Below, in pieces: positions 10,357-19,327 of a stretch of 64,000 bases of DNA; position 1 is the stretch's first letter; each line of letters begins with the position of its first letter. This DNA is from Rodentibacter genomosp. 1 (GTDB lineage Bacteria; Pseudomonadota; Gammaproteobacteria; Enterobacterales; Pasteurellaceae). The notes beneath the pieces are model-generated. The model was not told the origin of the DNA, made no database searches, and saw nothing but the letters and a program-made list of their open reading frames with translations. The DNA is taken from the NCBI RefSeq assembly GCF_001999285.1, contig NZ_MLHN01000008.1, positions 124,001 to 188,000 on the forward strand, in the 5' to 3' direction. The position numbers were made by a program, and so were the translations under genes.

Positions 10357-10525
10357 CGGTATTATGTGGCAAATACACAAAATAGAAAATTCATACAAAA
10401 TATAAGGCGTACTGAGTATGCCCTTTGTTTATAAGCCATTAAAGTTATTGATATTGGATATAATAATCCGTGTGTCCCTATAATCATATTAAAATACCGG
10501 TTCTATCATTTTCTACATAATACTG
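10357..10525. repeat. MITE-like palindromic repeat, copy B
   Basis: Left end CGGTATTATGTGGCAAATAC at 10357-10376. Right end, read backwards from 10525, is CAGTATTATGTAGAAAATGA. The interior includes GTGTGTCCCTATAA near 10470. It abuts the USS-pair terminator at 10526. Confidence 0.65.
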
Positions 10526-10553
10526 AAAGTGCGGTTAATTTTGACCGCACTTT
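10526..10553. terminator. USS-pair bidirectional terminator
   Basis: Inverted uptake sequences AAAGTGCGGT (10526-10535) and ACCGCACTTT (10544-10553), 4 bp before the convergent ABC gene stop. T-runs on both sides. Confidence 0.8.
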
Positions 10554-10556
10554 TCT

Positions 10557-12317
10557 TTACACAATACAAACCTCCAATTTCAATTGTTTATTGTGGAATT
10601 GTTGCAGTGTATTGCGGTGTCCGATACTGAGAATAATCATATTCGGTAAACATTCTTTAATGATTTTATAAAGCTGATATTCGGTGGCTTCATCAAGTGC
10701 GGAAGTCGTTTCATCCAAGAAAACTACGTCAGGTTTCGTGAGCAAGATACGAATGAACGCAACCCGTTGTAATTCACCGGGTGATAAAATAGCCTGCCAG
10801 TCGTTTTCTATATCAAGCGCGTGGAGATATTTTTCCAAGCAACAATCACGCATTATATTGATTAAGTCCGGATGATGAGGATTAATGTCCGGATAACAAA
10901 TAGCCTCACGCAAAGTCCCTTGTGGCATATAGGGGCGTTGCGGTAAAAATAAACTTCCCATACAGGGGTGTTCCGCAATCCCGATAATTTCAAAAGGATA
11001 GATGCCGGCAATGGCCTTGAGTAAGGTAGTTTTACCTGTACCTGACGCCCCTTGAATGAGTAACGCATCACCATTTTCAAGTTCTACATTTATGTTATTT
11101 AATAAAATGCGTCCTTGTTCGTCTTTTATACCAAAATCTTTTAATGCCACTCGATTGGAGCAGGTATAAGGTTGGGAGATTCCCGACCTATCTAATTCAT
11201 CTAATTTGGTTATAAAACCATAAAGACGATTAAGACGTGCCTGATATAAGGTAAATTCTTCATAAAATAACCGGAAGAAAGAAAGTGCGGTCATTAATCG
11301 ATTAAAGGCTTGCACGGTTTGGTGCATATCGCCCAGTTTGATTTGGCCACTAAAAAAACGGGGGGCTTGTAGCATTAATGGTAATAGTTTGGCAAAACGG
11401 GTAACGCTGTTGTTAAAACCGTCCAAACCAAGCATTTTTAAGACAATCGCCCAACGGTTGCGAATGATTTGAGAAAATTTATCTTTCAGTAAAATTTGCT
11501 CTTTCGGCTCACCATGATAAAAGGCAATACTTTCCGCATTATCACGCACACGAATTAATGAATAACGATAGTCTCCATTGAGTTTTTCTTTATTAAAGTT
11601 GAGTTTTATCAATGGGTAGCCAATCCAAACGGACATTAGGGTAGCAAAAATAATAAAGCCATAAATAAAGAACACCACGCCTTTTTCAATAGTCAAACCG
11701 AAGATATTTAATACACCGGAAAGTGACCAGAGAATAATAGTAAACTCAATGGTGGTCAGAACAGAATTTATCATTCCCCGCACAATTTGCATGGTGCTGG
11801 TGATAAATTCCCGTGCATCCTGTTCAATTCGCTGATCGATATTATCGGGGAGTTCCCGTTCATATTTGAGTCGATAATAGTTTTTATTTTCCAGCCAGCG
11901 TTTCACTAAAATCCTATTAAGACTTTCTAACCAACGAATTTCAAAAACTTGGCGTAGAAAATAATCAATAATGGTATGTACTACTTGAATAAGTACTAAA
12001 AGTGCGTTGAGTTTAGCAAAGAACCAAAATTTATCTGCATTGAGTTCTTGCATTGAGCTATACAAGCCATTGTAGAAAAAGGAATTGAGCACACTAAACC
12101 GTACTTCAAGCAAAATCATCAGGAAAAGCAATAGCAGCATGGCAATCAGTTTAAGCCGGTTTTGCTTGGTAATGGATGGCGAGGCAATTCGCCAAAATTT
12201 TTTGCCGAAAATTGTGTGTTTTAATGCTGTCATTGTAAGGGTAACGCAGATTATCACCCAAAAAAGTGCGATCAAAATCCAGTTTAAACTATTATTGAGT
12301 TCGGTTTGCCAGTTCAT
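10557..12317 (-). CDS. SbmA/BacA-like ABC transporter, fused permease and ATPase (YddA-like)
   Basis: 586 residues. N-terminal membrane domain (about 1-340, six membrane segments) of the SbmA/BacA_like family, which shares ancestry with peroxisomal ABCD transporters. The C-terminal ATPase has Walker A GASGTGKTT, signature LSPGELQRV and Walker B VVFLDETTSALD. This resembles E. coli YddA and, from memory, H. influenzae HI0036. Relatives move peptides, cobalamin or very-long-chain lipids; no substrate can be assigned here. It lies downstream of the TonB receptor gene on the same strand, but a terminator separates them. Confidence 0.85.
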   Translation of the reverse strand: MNWQTELNNSLNWILIALFWVIICVTLTMTALKHTIFGKKFWRIASPSITKQNRLKLIAMLLLLFLMILLEVRFSVLNSFFYNGLYSSMQELNADKFWFFAKLNALLVLIQVVHTIIDYFLRQVFEIRWLESLNRILVKRWLENKNYYRLKYERELPDNIDQRIEQDAREFITSTMQIVRGMINSVLTTIEFTIILWSLSGVLNIFGLTIEKGVVFFIYGFIIFATLMSVWIGYPLIKLNFNKEKLNGDYRYSLIRVRDNAESIAFYHGEPKEQILLKDKFSQIIRNRWAIVLKMLGLDGFNNSVTRFAKLLPLMLQAPRFFSGQIKLGDMHQTVQAFNRLMTALSFFRLFYEEFTLYQARLNRLYGFITKLDELDRSGISQPYTCSNRVALKDFGIKDEQGRILLNNINVELENGDALLIQGASGTGKTTLLKAIAGIYPFEIIGIAEHPCMGSLFLPQRPYMPQGTLREAICYPDINPHHPDLINIMRDCCLEKYLHALDIENDWQAILSPGELQRVAFIRILLTKPDVVFLDETTSALDEATEYQLYKIIKECLPNMIILSIGHRNTLQQFHNKQLKLEVCIV

Positions 12318-12332
12318 AAATGTTTATCAATG

Positions 12333-12357
12333 AAAAAAGGGCGAGAGTGTTTCGCCC
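12333..12357 (-). terminator. Terminator of the TonB-dependent receptor gene
   Basis: Minus strand: GGGCGAAACACTCTCGCCC followed by six Ts, 18 bp after the receptor stop codon. Confidence 0.85.
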
Positions 12358-12374
12358 TGATAAGATTCAATGAA

Positions 12375-14546
12375 TTAGAAGGAATATTCTACGTTAGCCC
12401 AATAAGTGCGAGGCATACCTAACACAGCAAAGCTACGATCATAACGGCCACGTTGAACCTGCCAGTATGATTTATTAAATAAATTTTCTATTCCAACACG
12501 GAATGTCAGGCTTTGTTGCTCACTTAATTTCGCCACGTATTTAGCACCTGCATCAACCGTCGTATAAGATGGAAAGGCAAATTTTTCAGAATAATCTTGA
12601 TAGGATTTTCCGTAGTATTGAACAGCTGCATTAAGTGTTAAAGCTCTGATAAATGGGGTATCCCATTCAACGGCGGCTTTAGCAATCCAACGAGGGCTTG
12701 CCACTTGTGAGCCGTTGATAATCGGACCGGCAAAACTTGAGTAATCAATTAATTTTCCTTGATTGTAAGTGATACCTAAACTTGGGCGTAATGTACTATT
12801 TAGCAGATTTCCGTAGATATTTAATTCAATACCGCGGTTACGTTCTTTGCCTTGTTCCTGTCCGGTTTTAGTATGAACACCGGGGCGTGATAATTGGTAA
12901 ATGCTTAAGGTTGTAGTTGCAAGATCTTTCCAGTTTTTACGCACCCCTAATTCAATTTGTCGGCTAACAACAGGTTTTGCCATAACGCCGGTATCCTCAT
13001 CAGTTGCACCCGGTTCCAAATCTTCTAAATAATTGGCATAAAAAGTTAAGTTTGGATTAGGTACATAGGCTGCCATCACCATTGGGCTAAAACGACTTTC
13101 GTGATAGCGAACATCTCGATCTGGTTTTGCCGGATAAGGCAGGGCGTGTTGCTTAATCCACTGGAAACGTCCGCCGAGTGTTAAACGAACGGTGTTATCA
13201 ATAAATGAAGCGGTATCTGCAAAGGCGAGGCTGTAACTCGCTAGTTTTTCGTTCGTTGCGCCTTGAGTTACGGCCTTATTGGGCTGCTGGGATGTCATAA
13301 ATTGCGGATGATAAAGATTAAGATTGGAATAAATATTTTGATTTAAAACCGTCCCCTGATCAAAATCACGTTGGCGTCTTACCGCATCAAATGCTAAATT
13401 CCAGTTGTGGTTGATCGAACCGGTTTCAAATTCACCTTGTAATTTTAGATTTTCGCTTGTTGTACGAATATGGTAATCCATCGCTCTGAGTTGTTGTAAA
13501 CGATATTGTTCGGTATAGGTGGTTTCATCCATCATTCGAACTTGACCGAATGTACCGTAATAGCGTGATTCCATATAACCCAAGCCACCGGATAACATCA
13601 TGTTATAAGGTAGATCATATTCAAAGGTTCCCATAATGGTTTGATCTTGAGTAGTTTGACCGTTCCAATGTGGCACAAAATTTGTATCACCGTTTGGTGC
13701 GCTTGGTAAACGATAGTTTAAGCGCTGAATATCTTGAATACGCGCACGGCCGCCATGTGTTGCCCGTTTGGCATACATATAATCAATACCTGCACGGAAC
13801 TTCTCACCACGATAGTCCAAACCCACAGCCAATTCTTTGTTTCGTTCGTCATAGTTATGGCGTGCCGTATCACCATCACGATATTTCCCGTTTAGGCGGA
13901 TACCCCATTCTTTATTTGCACCGAAACGGCGACCAAAATCAAAGGTTTCCTGTAAACGATTGTTGCTGTACCAAGCAAAACCAAGTTGATTAATATCTTC
14001 ATCCGCCGCCCGTTTGGTCTCAACATTTAAGGAAGAACCGGCGGCACCTTCAGGATCCATTCCGGCGACAGCCGTTGAAGCGCCTTTGATTAGCTGAGCG
14101 GAGCTAACGGCAGCAGTTGGGGAGTTATAAGTAGAATAAAGCCCTGGTAATCCATTCACTGTAATTTGACGGGCATCCAATTGCAATCCTCGCACATAAA
14201 TGCCCGATAAGGTATTGGTTTCTCCACCGAAATTCATCACAGAAGAATCAATTTTAGCAATTCCGTCTAAAAGATTACGTTGTTGAGAATTTTCAAAGGC
14301 TTTTTCATCGTAGTGAACAACCGCAATAGGTGAAGTAAATGCAGTTTGTCGCCCCAGTAAACTGAGATTAACAATTTCTTTTTGTTTTTCACCGGCCGCT
14401 TTGGCTTTTTCTAGCTCACTCACGACATTGATTTGATCTAATACGGTGGAATCTAAGCTTGCATCAGATACTTGAGTCTCTGCTAGTGTAGAAACAGATA
14501 TTCCGGCAAATAGCGCAGTATAAAGAATGTTATGTTTAAACATCAT
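12375..14546 (-). CDS. TonB-dependent siderophore receptor
   Basis: 723-residue outer-membrane protein. Signal peptide MFKHNILYTALFAGISVSTLA, then a periplasmic plug domain (about 55-180, with GIYVRGLQLDARQITVNGLP and LIKGASTAVAG) and a 22-strand barrel ending in the expected aromatic residue (...WANVEYSF). The ARQITVNGLPG stretch and overall length fit the siderophore-receptor type (hydroxamate/ferrichrome-like). The exact siderophore is unknown. ATG chosen with AAGGGAAG upstream. No transport partners lie next to it. Probably iron-regulated (see the promoter). Confidence 0.87.
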   Translation of the reverse strand: MMFKHNILYTALFAGISVSTLAETQVSDASLDSTVLDQINVVSELEKAKAAGEKQKEIVNLSLLGRQTAFTSPIAVVHYDEKAFENSQQRNLLDGIAKIDSSVMNFGGETNTLSGIYVRGLQLDARQITVNGLPGLYSTYNSPTAAVSSAQLIKGASTAVAGMDPEGAAGSSLNVETKRAADEDINQLGFAWYSNNRLQETFDFGRRFGANKEWGIRLNGKYRDGDTARHNYDERNKELAVGLDYRGEKFRAGIDYMYAKRATHGGRARIQDIQRLNYRLPSAPNGDTNFVPHWNGQTTQDQTIMGTFEYDLPYNMMLSGGLGYMESRYYGTFGQVRMMDETTYTEQYRLQQLRAMDYHIRTTSENLKLQGEFETGSINHNWNLAFDAVRRQRDFDQGTVLNQNIYSNLNLYHPQFMTSQQPNKAVTQGATNEKLASYSLAFADTASFIDNTVRLTLGGRFQWIKQHALPYPAKPDRDVRYHESRFSPMVMAAYVPNPNLTFYANYLEDLEPGATDEDTGVMAKPVVSRQIELGVRKNWKDLATTTLSIYQLSRPGVHTKTGQEQGKERNRGIELNIYGNLLNSTLRPSLGITYNQGKLIDYSSFAGPIINGSQVASPRWIAKAAVEWDTPFIRALTLNAAVQYYGKSYQDYSEKFAFPSYTTVDAGAKYVAKLSEQQSLTFRVGIENLFNKSYWQVQRGRYDRSFAVLGMPRTYWANVEYSF

Positions 14547-14587
14547 GATTGCTTCCCTTAAAATGAATGAAATAAAAAAGAGTCACA

Positions 14588-14632
14588 AGTATAACTGAAA
14601 ATAATTGTTTATCTCAATAAGAATAATTTGTA
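14588..14632 (-). promoter_or_regulatory. Promoter with possible Fur site for the siderophore receptor
   Basis: Minus strand: TTGAGA (14612-14617), 18-bp spacer, TATACT (14588-14593). The spacer and upstream sequence contain GATAAACAATTATTTTC and ATTATTCTTATTGAGATAA, which loosely resemble a Fur box. The promoter is fair; the Fur site is a weak match. Confidence 0.4.
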
Positions 14633-14856
14633 TTTGTTATTAATAAAATATAGAGAAAATTAGTTAGGAGGAAAGTGTAGAAGAAATGACAAAAGCGTGG
14701 AGACGTGTGAGAAAAGGGTAATGTCTAAAATTTTAGCCCTCTCTGTTTATAGAGAGAGCTATGGTAAAAATACAATGAAAAACAACCGCACTTTGTTTCT
14801 TAATGCTTTGATTTTTCATTAATAAATTGAAAGAGCGCATTTTTAGGCGAATTGCT
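14633..14856. other. Spacer between receptor promoter and MATE gene end
   Basis: No gene seen. A hairpin-like CCCTCTCTgtttatAGAGAGAG lies at about 14739-14760, and a reverse-strand half USS (CCGCACTTTG) near 14786. Confidence 0.4.
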
Positions 14857-16251
14857 TTATTTCAGTTTTTCTAATCGAGCCATCAATACGTCATCACTCA
14901 AACCTTGTATTTTTCTCATCCGATAGAATAATAACACGGCGGCAAAGGTCAGAGAAACGACAAAGGCAATCCAGAAACCTTGAGCACCAATATTGGGGAT
15001 AAGCAAATCGGTTCGCGCGAGCGTATAGCCTAACGGCACACCGATCACCCAATAGGCAAAAAGGGTGATATAGAGAATGACTTTAGTATCTTTATAACCA
15101 CGTAACACTCCGCTTACAACGACTTGTATCGTATCTGAAAACTGGTAAATTGCTGCAATAAGCAATAAACCGGCGGCCATACTAATCACGGTTCTATCTG
15201 TTACAAAAATGCCTGCAATTTCGTAGCGAAAGAATACGGTAATAAATGCGGTGATGAGTGTGACGGTTAAACCAAGAATAATGGCTGAGTAAGCGATATT
15301 TTTCGCTTTTTTTGGTGAACCTGAGCCGAGTGCCTGCCCAACAAGAATTGTAGTGGCCATACCGATCGACATCGGAAACATAAAAATAAAGGAACTGGTA
15401 TTTAACGCAATTTGATGGCTTGCCACAATAGTTGCACCAAGCGGAGAAAGCAATAATGCGGTAATCGCAAACAGTGCCACTTCACAACAAATCGAAAGGG
15501 CGATAGGTAAACCTAGCTGCAAAAGTTTTTTTAATGTAACAAAATGAGGTTTTTCAATGAGTTGGCTAAATACTTTTAGTTCACGTTCTTGACGATTAAA
15601 GTAAGAGTAGCTAATCATCATAAAAAACATTAACCAATTCACTATTGCCGTTGCAATACCGCAACCCACCGCACCGAATGCCGGTACGCCGAGTTTACCG
15701 TAAATAAAAATGTAGTTCAGCGGAATATTTACCATCAAACCAAGAAAAGTAATCACCATGGCGGGCTTGGTTTTTGCAATACCATCATTTAAACAACGAA
15801 AATTAATCAGCAATAAATAAGCGGGTAGTCCCCACACCATGGCATGCAGATAGTCTCGCGCAATTTGTGCCATTTGAGGCTCCATTTGCATAAATTGTAA
15901 GACAAAATCGCTGTGATAAATAAATAATCCAAGAGGAATACTGCTTGAAAGGGCAATCCAAATACCTTGTCGAACTTGATGTGCGATGCGATGGCGTTGT
16001 CCGGAACCATTTAAATAGGAAATGGTTGGGGGTAAGGCAAGTAATAAGCCATGCCCGAAGAGAACTAACGGTAGCCAAATAGAAGCACCGACAGAAATGG
16101 CAGCCATATCCGTAGAGCTTACCCGCCCTGCCATAATGGTATCTACAAGCCCCATTGAATTTTGAGCGACTTGTGCCAGCAAAATAGGGATAGCAATTTT
16201 AATTAGTTTTTTAATATCAACGTGATACTCGGATAAAAGACGAAAATTCAT
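14857..16251 (-). CDS. norM: MATE-family multidrug efflux pump (NorM/HmrM)
   Basis: 464 residues with about twelve membrane segments in two homologous bundles. The N-terminal [22 protein letters not shown] and the second-half [16 protein letters not shown] carry the MATE core pattern. These pumps export cationic drugs in exchange for Na+ or H+. From memory, H. influenzae HmrM (HI1612) sits divergent to riboflavin synthase exactly as here. ATG at 16251, 41 bp from the divergent ribE start. Confidence 0.9.
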   Translation of the reverse strand: MNFRLLSEYHVDIKKLIKIAIPILLAQVAQNSMGLVDTIMAGRVSSTDMAAISVGASIWLPLVLFGHGLLLALPPTISYLNGSGQRHRIAHQVRQGIWIALSSSIPLGLFIYHSDFVLQFMQMEPQMAQIARDYLHAMVWGLPAYLLLINFRCLNDGIAKTKPAMVITFLGLMVNIPLNYIFIYGKLGVPAFGAVGCGIATAIVNWLMFFMMISYSYFNRQERELKVFSQLIEKPHFVTLKKLLQLGLPIALSICCEVALFAITALLLSPLGATIVASHQIALNTSSFIFMFPMSIGMATTILVGQALGSGSPKKAKNIAYSAIILGLTVTLITAFITVFFRYEIAGIFVTDRTVISMAAGLLLIAAIYQFSDTIQVVVSGVLRGYKDTKVILYITLFAYWVIGVPLGYTLARTDLLIPNIGAQGFWIAFVVSLTFAAVLLFYRMRKIQGLSDDVLMARLEKLK

Positions 16252-16292
16252 AAATTTGATATACTACGCAAAAATTTGATTGAGGGAAATTT

Positions 16293-16904
16293 ATGTTTAC
16301 AGGAATTGTACAGGGCATAGCCCCGATTCATTCAGTTACAGAAAAGACACATTTTAGAACACAGGTCGTAAAATTACCACCTGAAATGCGCAAAGGGTTA
16401 GAAATTGGTGCGTCTGTCGCGAATAATGGGGTGTGTTTGACTGTGACTCAAATTCATGATGATTTAGTCAGTTTCGATTTAATGCAGGAAACCTTACGAA
16501 TTACTAATCTAGGCGAATTAAAGGCAGGTGATTTCGTTAATATTGAACGCGCCATGCAAATGGGCGATGAGATTGGCGGGCATATTTTATCCGGTCATGT
16601 TTATTGTACTGCGGTGATTTCCGACATCATCACAACCGAAAACAATCGCCAAATTTGGTTTAAATTACCGAATATGGAAGTCATGAAATATATTTTAACC
16701 AAAGGTTTTGTGGCGGTAGATGGTATTAGCTTGACCATTGGTGAAGTGAAAGACAATCAATTTTGCGTGAATTTGATCCCTGAAACATTACAAAGAACCT
16801 TGATGGGGCAGCGAAAAATAGGGGATGTGGTCAATATTGAAATTGATCCTCAAACTCAAGCAATTGTTGATACGGTAGAGCGTTATTTAGCGGCTCGCAC
16901 CTAA
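16293..16904 (+). CDS. ribE: Riboflavin synthase alpha subunit
   Basis: 203 residues. Catalyses dismutation of 6,7-dimethyl-8-ribityllumazine to riboflavin, the last step of the pathway. Two lumazine-binding repeats are clear: MFTGIVQG at the start and the second beginning near residue 100 ([13 protein letters not shown]). GAGGGAA precedes the ATG. The 41-bp divergent spacer is too short for an FMN riboswitch. Confidence 0.95.
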   Translation: MFTGIVQGIAPIHSVTEKTHFRTQVVKLPPEMRKGLEIGASVANNGVCLTVTQIHDDLVSFDLMQETLRITNLGELKAGDFVNIERAMQMGDEIGGHILSGHVYCTAVISDIITTENNRQIWFKLPNMEVMKYILTKGFVAVDGISLTIGEVKDNQFCVNLIPETLQRTLMGQRKIGDVVNIEIDPQTQAIVDTVERYLAART

Positions 16905-16909
16905 ATGAA

Positions 16910-17077
16910 AAGAGCGGTCAAAAACCTTACTGTTTTCGGTATTATGTCGCAGTTGCACAAATCTGTTTTTGGGTAGGGACACACTGTCGTGTGTCCCTAC
17001 ATGTCGTTGAAGTTTCTGTTTTTGTGCATTTGCTAGATAATATCGAAAAATCTTACTTTTTTTTGACCGCTCTTTTA
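16910..17077. terminator. ribE/dedA terminator stem split by a repeat
   Basis: AAAAGAGCGGTCAAAAA (about 16911-16927) pairs with TTTTTTTGACCGCTCTTTT (about 17058-17076). Between convergent genes this would be one terminator hairpin, but the MITE-like copy C fills its loop. The repeat is flanked by CTTACT on both sides (about 16927-16932 and 17052-17057), which may be a target-site duplication. Confidence 0.6.
16937..17045. repeat. MITE-like palindromic repeat, copy C (best preserved)
   Basis: 109 bp. Left end CGGTATTATGTCGCAGTTGC; right end, reverse complement from 17045, CGATATTATCTAGCAAATGC; both run on into CACAAA. The centre is a perfect 12-bp stem GTAGGGACACAC / GTGTGTCCCTAC (about 16973-17000). 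The whole unit can fold on itself. Confidence 0.8.
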
Positions 17078-17082
17078 TAAAA

Positions 17083-17688
17083 TTAATTTTTCTGTTTTTT
17101 CGATTTTTTCCACTTCCAAACTAAGAATAGGGCAACAGCAGCAACCAATATGTAAATAACCATTTGACCCTTCTGTATTTGCTCATGTAGCCAATCTAAA
17201 TTTCTCGCCCCAAATTCTCCAAGGTACACCCAAATTGGCACAGAAATAATGGCTGCACAGAAATCAATGAACACAAAACGGGCGTAGCTTACTCGACGTG
17301 TAATGCCTGAAACCATATAAATTGGCGCTCTTAAGCCTGGGAGAAAGCGAGCGATAAATAGCACCCGATTACCATACTGAGCGAATTTTTCACGTACCAT
17401 TTTTAAACGTTTTAAGGTGACAATTTTTCTCATTGGTCTGAAACGTAAAATTTTTGTGCCATAAATTCGACCTAGCCAATACATACAGGAATCACCGGCA
17501 AGTACGCCGAACATACTGACTAACAACATGACATGGGAATTAATACTTTCGGGATAAAGCCCGGCGATGACACCACCTGAAACAAGGGTTATATCTTCCG
17601 GAATAGGAACACCAAAGCCACAGATAATCAAAACAAAAAGTACAGCCCAGTAGCCGTAATCAGTAAAAAAACTAATAAGAAATTCCAT
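17083..17688 (-). CDS. DedA-family inner-membrane protein
   Basis: 201 residues. DedA/SNARE-associated (VTT) membrane protein. Seen: PIPEDITLVSGGVIAG near the N-terminus, the re-entrant loop motif with FIARFLPGLRAPIYMVSG, and about four hydrophobic segments. Members act as lipid (undecaprenyl phosphate, phosphatidylethanolamine) flippases and need membrane potential. The basic tail WKWKKSKKQKN fits a cytoplasmic C-terminus. It diverges from rplY, an arrangement I recall from H. influenzae (HI1629-HI1630). Confidence 0.88.
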   Translation of the reverse strand: MEFLISFFTDYGYWAVLFVLIICGFGVPIPEDITLVSGGVIAGLYPESINSHVMLLVSMFGVLAGDSCMYWLGRIYGTKILRFRPMRKIVTLKRLKMVREKFAQYGNRVLFIARFLPGLRAPIYMVSGITRRVSYARFVFIDFCAAIISVPIWVYLGEFGARNLDWLHEQIQKGQMVIYILVAAVALFLVWKWKKSKKQKN

Positions 17689-17771
17689 TTTTGCCTGCTA
17701 TTTTCATTCTCTCAATGGGTAAAAATTGGGAGGTATTCTAATCTTTTCTGACTGAATATCCTAGAAAAAGT

Positions 17772-17800
17772 TTGCCTTGGTGGAGAGGATATTTTATAAT
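17772..17800 (+). promoter_or_regulatory. rplY promoter
   Basis: TTGCCT (17772-17777), 17-bp spacer, TATAAT (17795-17800). Near-consensus sigma-70 promoter about 100 bp before the rplY start. Confidence 0.8.
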
Positions 17801-17810
17801 CTGCGCCCTC

Positions 17811-17866
17811 AAAGTCAGGGACTTTGGGACAATTCAGGAAAGTTGTTGGGTCGCCTGCAACTTTTT
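17811..17866 (+). promoter_or_regulatory. Structured rplY leader with two hairpins
   Basis: Hairpin 1 is AAAGTC-AGG-GACTTT (17811-17825). Hairpin 2 is AAAGTTG (17839-17845) pairing with CAACTTT (17858-17864), followed by Ts, so it looks like an attenuator. A long structured leader fits autogenous control of ribosomal protein L25, but that is inference. Confidence 0.5.
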
Positions 17867-17899
17867 AATTTTTAATCTTATTTCAAAGAGAACATCAAA

Positions 17900-18187
17900 A
17901 TGGCATTTAAATTTAACGCTGAAGTTCGTGTAGCGCAAGGTACGGGTGCGAGCCGCCGTCTGCGTCATAATGGTCAAATTCCTGCTATTGTTTATGGTGG
18001 TAAGGAAGCACCGGTTTCAATCATCTTAAATCACGATGAACTAAACAATGCACAAGTTCATGATTCTTTCTACTCTGATGTGATTACACTTGTCATTGAC
18101 GGTAAAGAAGTCGCTGTGAAAGTGCAAGCCATGCAACGTCACCCGTTTAAACCAAAATTGGTTCATGTTGATTTCAAAAGAGTATAA
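17900..18187 (+). CDS. rplY: 50S ribosomal protein L25
   Basis: 95 residues, the short gamma-proteobacterial form without the CTC tail. L25 binds loop E of 5S rRNA. Seen: [21 protein letters not shown] near the start and the [15 protein letters not shown] end. AAAGAG precedes the ATG. This is the last chromosomal gene before the integrated elements; originally ssrA would have followed directly. Confidence 0.97.
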   Translation: MAFKFNAEVRVAQGTGASRRLRHNGQIPAIVYGGKEAPVSIILNHDELNNAQVHDSFYSDVITLVIDGKEVAVKVQAMQRHPFKPKLVHVDFKRV

Positions 18188-18264
18188 TTCAGTATTTATT
18201 CTCTTTTAAGCTGATTTTATTCCCGAAATAGCTTTTCTCTTAAAATTAGCTCTCATTATTAGAT

Positions 18265-18340
18265 AATAAAAAAGCCTTGAAGTGAGTATTTTCAAGGCTT
18301 TATCGGTTCTTATTGGATTGTGTTGGATTTCAATTTGGTG
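18265..18340. repeat. att repeat, left copy (outer boundary of element A)
   Basis: Direct repeat of the sequence that lies just 3' of ssrA. It contains the ssrA-type terminator (AGCCTTGAA ... TTCAAGGCT) and ends in GATTTCAATTTGGTG. The other copies end at 21416 and 34813. This copy has two or more changes (GTGAGTATT, TTCTTATTGG), consistent with an older insertion. Sequence left of 18265 is unique to this side and is therefore host DNA. Confidence 0.85.
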
Positions 18341-18923
18341 CTGGCGTCATTTGAATTGATAGTGATAAAGCCTTGTGTATAAAGGGTTCTTTGTAATTTG
18401 ATTTTTTAATGTACTACTAAAATACAAAGTCATCTATTAAAATGACTATTCTTTGAACAATTATTTGGATCGTAAAGAGAGGGGATCAGCCAATAGCGAC
18501 CACCCAAATTTAGTCGCTCAAATTTTCTCTTTTTACAGTGCCGGCAAAATCGGCAATATTTCCCATTTTGGTAAAATTGGCTTTACTCTTTCAGTAAAAT
18601 TTAGGTTGGCGTAAAATTGCGTTCACCTCTAACCGATCCATTTTTGGATTGGTTGCTTATTCTCAAATTGAGGTTAAGTCATTAAGTAAAATTTAATAAC
18701 TGGCAAAATAACTTTCACCGTTGGTGGGTGTTGAAATATTAAATCAGGTGTTCGTGTTATACGAATGCCTCAATCGTTCGCATCATACGAATCGTTCAAC
18801 TGTTACCATATAGTCAGGGTTCACATTTCCTCAAATTTGAGGGCGTTAAATTTTCCCTCGCGCGCGTACTGCTGAAAAAATTCCAATAAAAAAGGCTCAA
18901 TGCGCTGCACTAAGCCTTTTGAA
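18341..18923. other. Element A terminal region, non-coding, shared with element B
   Basis: About 580 bp without a gene. Long parts match 21417-22060 of element B: CTGGCGTCAT-TGAATTGAT after the att, AGTCATTAAGTAAAATTTAA, ACTTTCACCGTTGGTGG, and a CCTCGCGCGCGTACTGCT block near 18855. It carries palindromes AACCGATCC...GGATTGGTT (18631-18654), CTCAAATTGAGG (18662-18673) and CCTCAAATTTGAGG (18829-18842). Conservation without coding suggests a cis-acting end (recombination or packaging). Confidence 0.6.
18886..18922 (-). terminator. Terminator at the end of element A's brnA
   Basis: Minus strand: AAGGCTTAGTGC / GCATTGAGCCTT stem (two G-U pairs), loop AGC, then a T-run. The same terminator occurs in element B at about 22032-22066. 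Confidence 0.8.
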
Positions 18924-19232
18924 TTATGCTGTTTTGATATGATTCAATAGCACTTCATTGATCCGAGTTTGCCAACCTTGCCCCGTTGCTCTGAACGCTT
19001 GAATCACTTCAGGCGATAATCTTAACGTGATAGATTGTTTAGTCGGTGCTTTCTGCTTTCCTCTCCCTGCTCGAATTTTCCCTTGCTGTTCCATCTCTTT
19101 TTGGTGGTTTTTTACCATTGCCATAAACTCAGGGGGCATAACCTCTACTAAAGGTTTAGCAAGCGCAAAATCAGCCTCTGTCAATTCTCTAACTTCGCCA
19201 TCTGCATTAATAAGCGGTTCTCTGTGTTTCAT
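18924..19232 (-). CDS. Orphan BrnA-type antitoxin
   Basis: 102 residues. The C-terminal half (ITLRLSPEVIQAFRATGQGW, then QTRINEVLLNHI) is the ribbon-helix-helix BrnA/DUF4415 signature: the DNA-binding, toxin-neutralising partner of BrnT ribonuclease toxins. The N-terminal half (REPLINADGEVRELTEADFA) is typical of the longer BrnA forms. Its expected upstream brnT survives only as a 3' stub (19215-19275), so this antitoxin has lost its toxin. It may still repress its promoter or neutralise another BrnT. Confidence 0.8.
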   Translation of the reverse strand: MKHREPLINADGEVRELTEADFALAKPLVEVMPPEFMAMVKNHQKEMEQQGKIRAGRGKQKAPTKQSITLRLSPEVIQAFRATGQGWQTRINEVLLNHIKTA

Positions 19233-19275
19233 ATCTCTTTACCTCTCTTTTATTTGCCTTGCGTGTCAATGATCT
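19215..19275 (-). pseudogene. brnT 3' remnant
   Basis: In the frame overlapping the brnA start, the minus strand reads RSLTRKANKREVKRYETQRTAY then stop. This matches the C-terminus of BrnT toxins (compare RIISARKATKREINQYRGQ in the intact copy at 22758-23042). Upstream of it the sequence changes to the IS21-like element, so the insertion seems to have removed the catalytic part. Confidence 0.65.
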
Positions 19276-19327
19276 TCCAAAATTGAACCACAAAGATCCT
19301 TTAAAAGTGATCCACTTTTATTATTTC

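Noticed and set aside
16252..16292. FMN riboswitch before ribE
   Set aside because: Only 41 bp lie between the divergent norM and ribE starts, too short for an RFN element.
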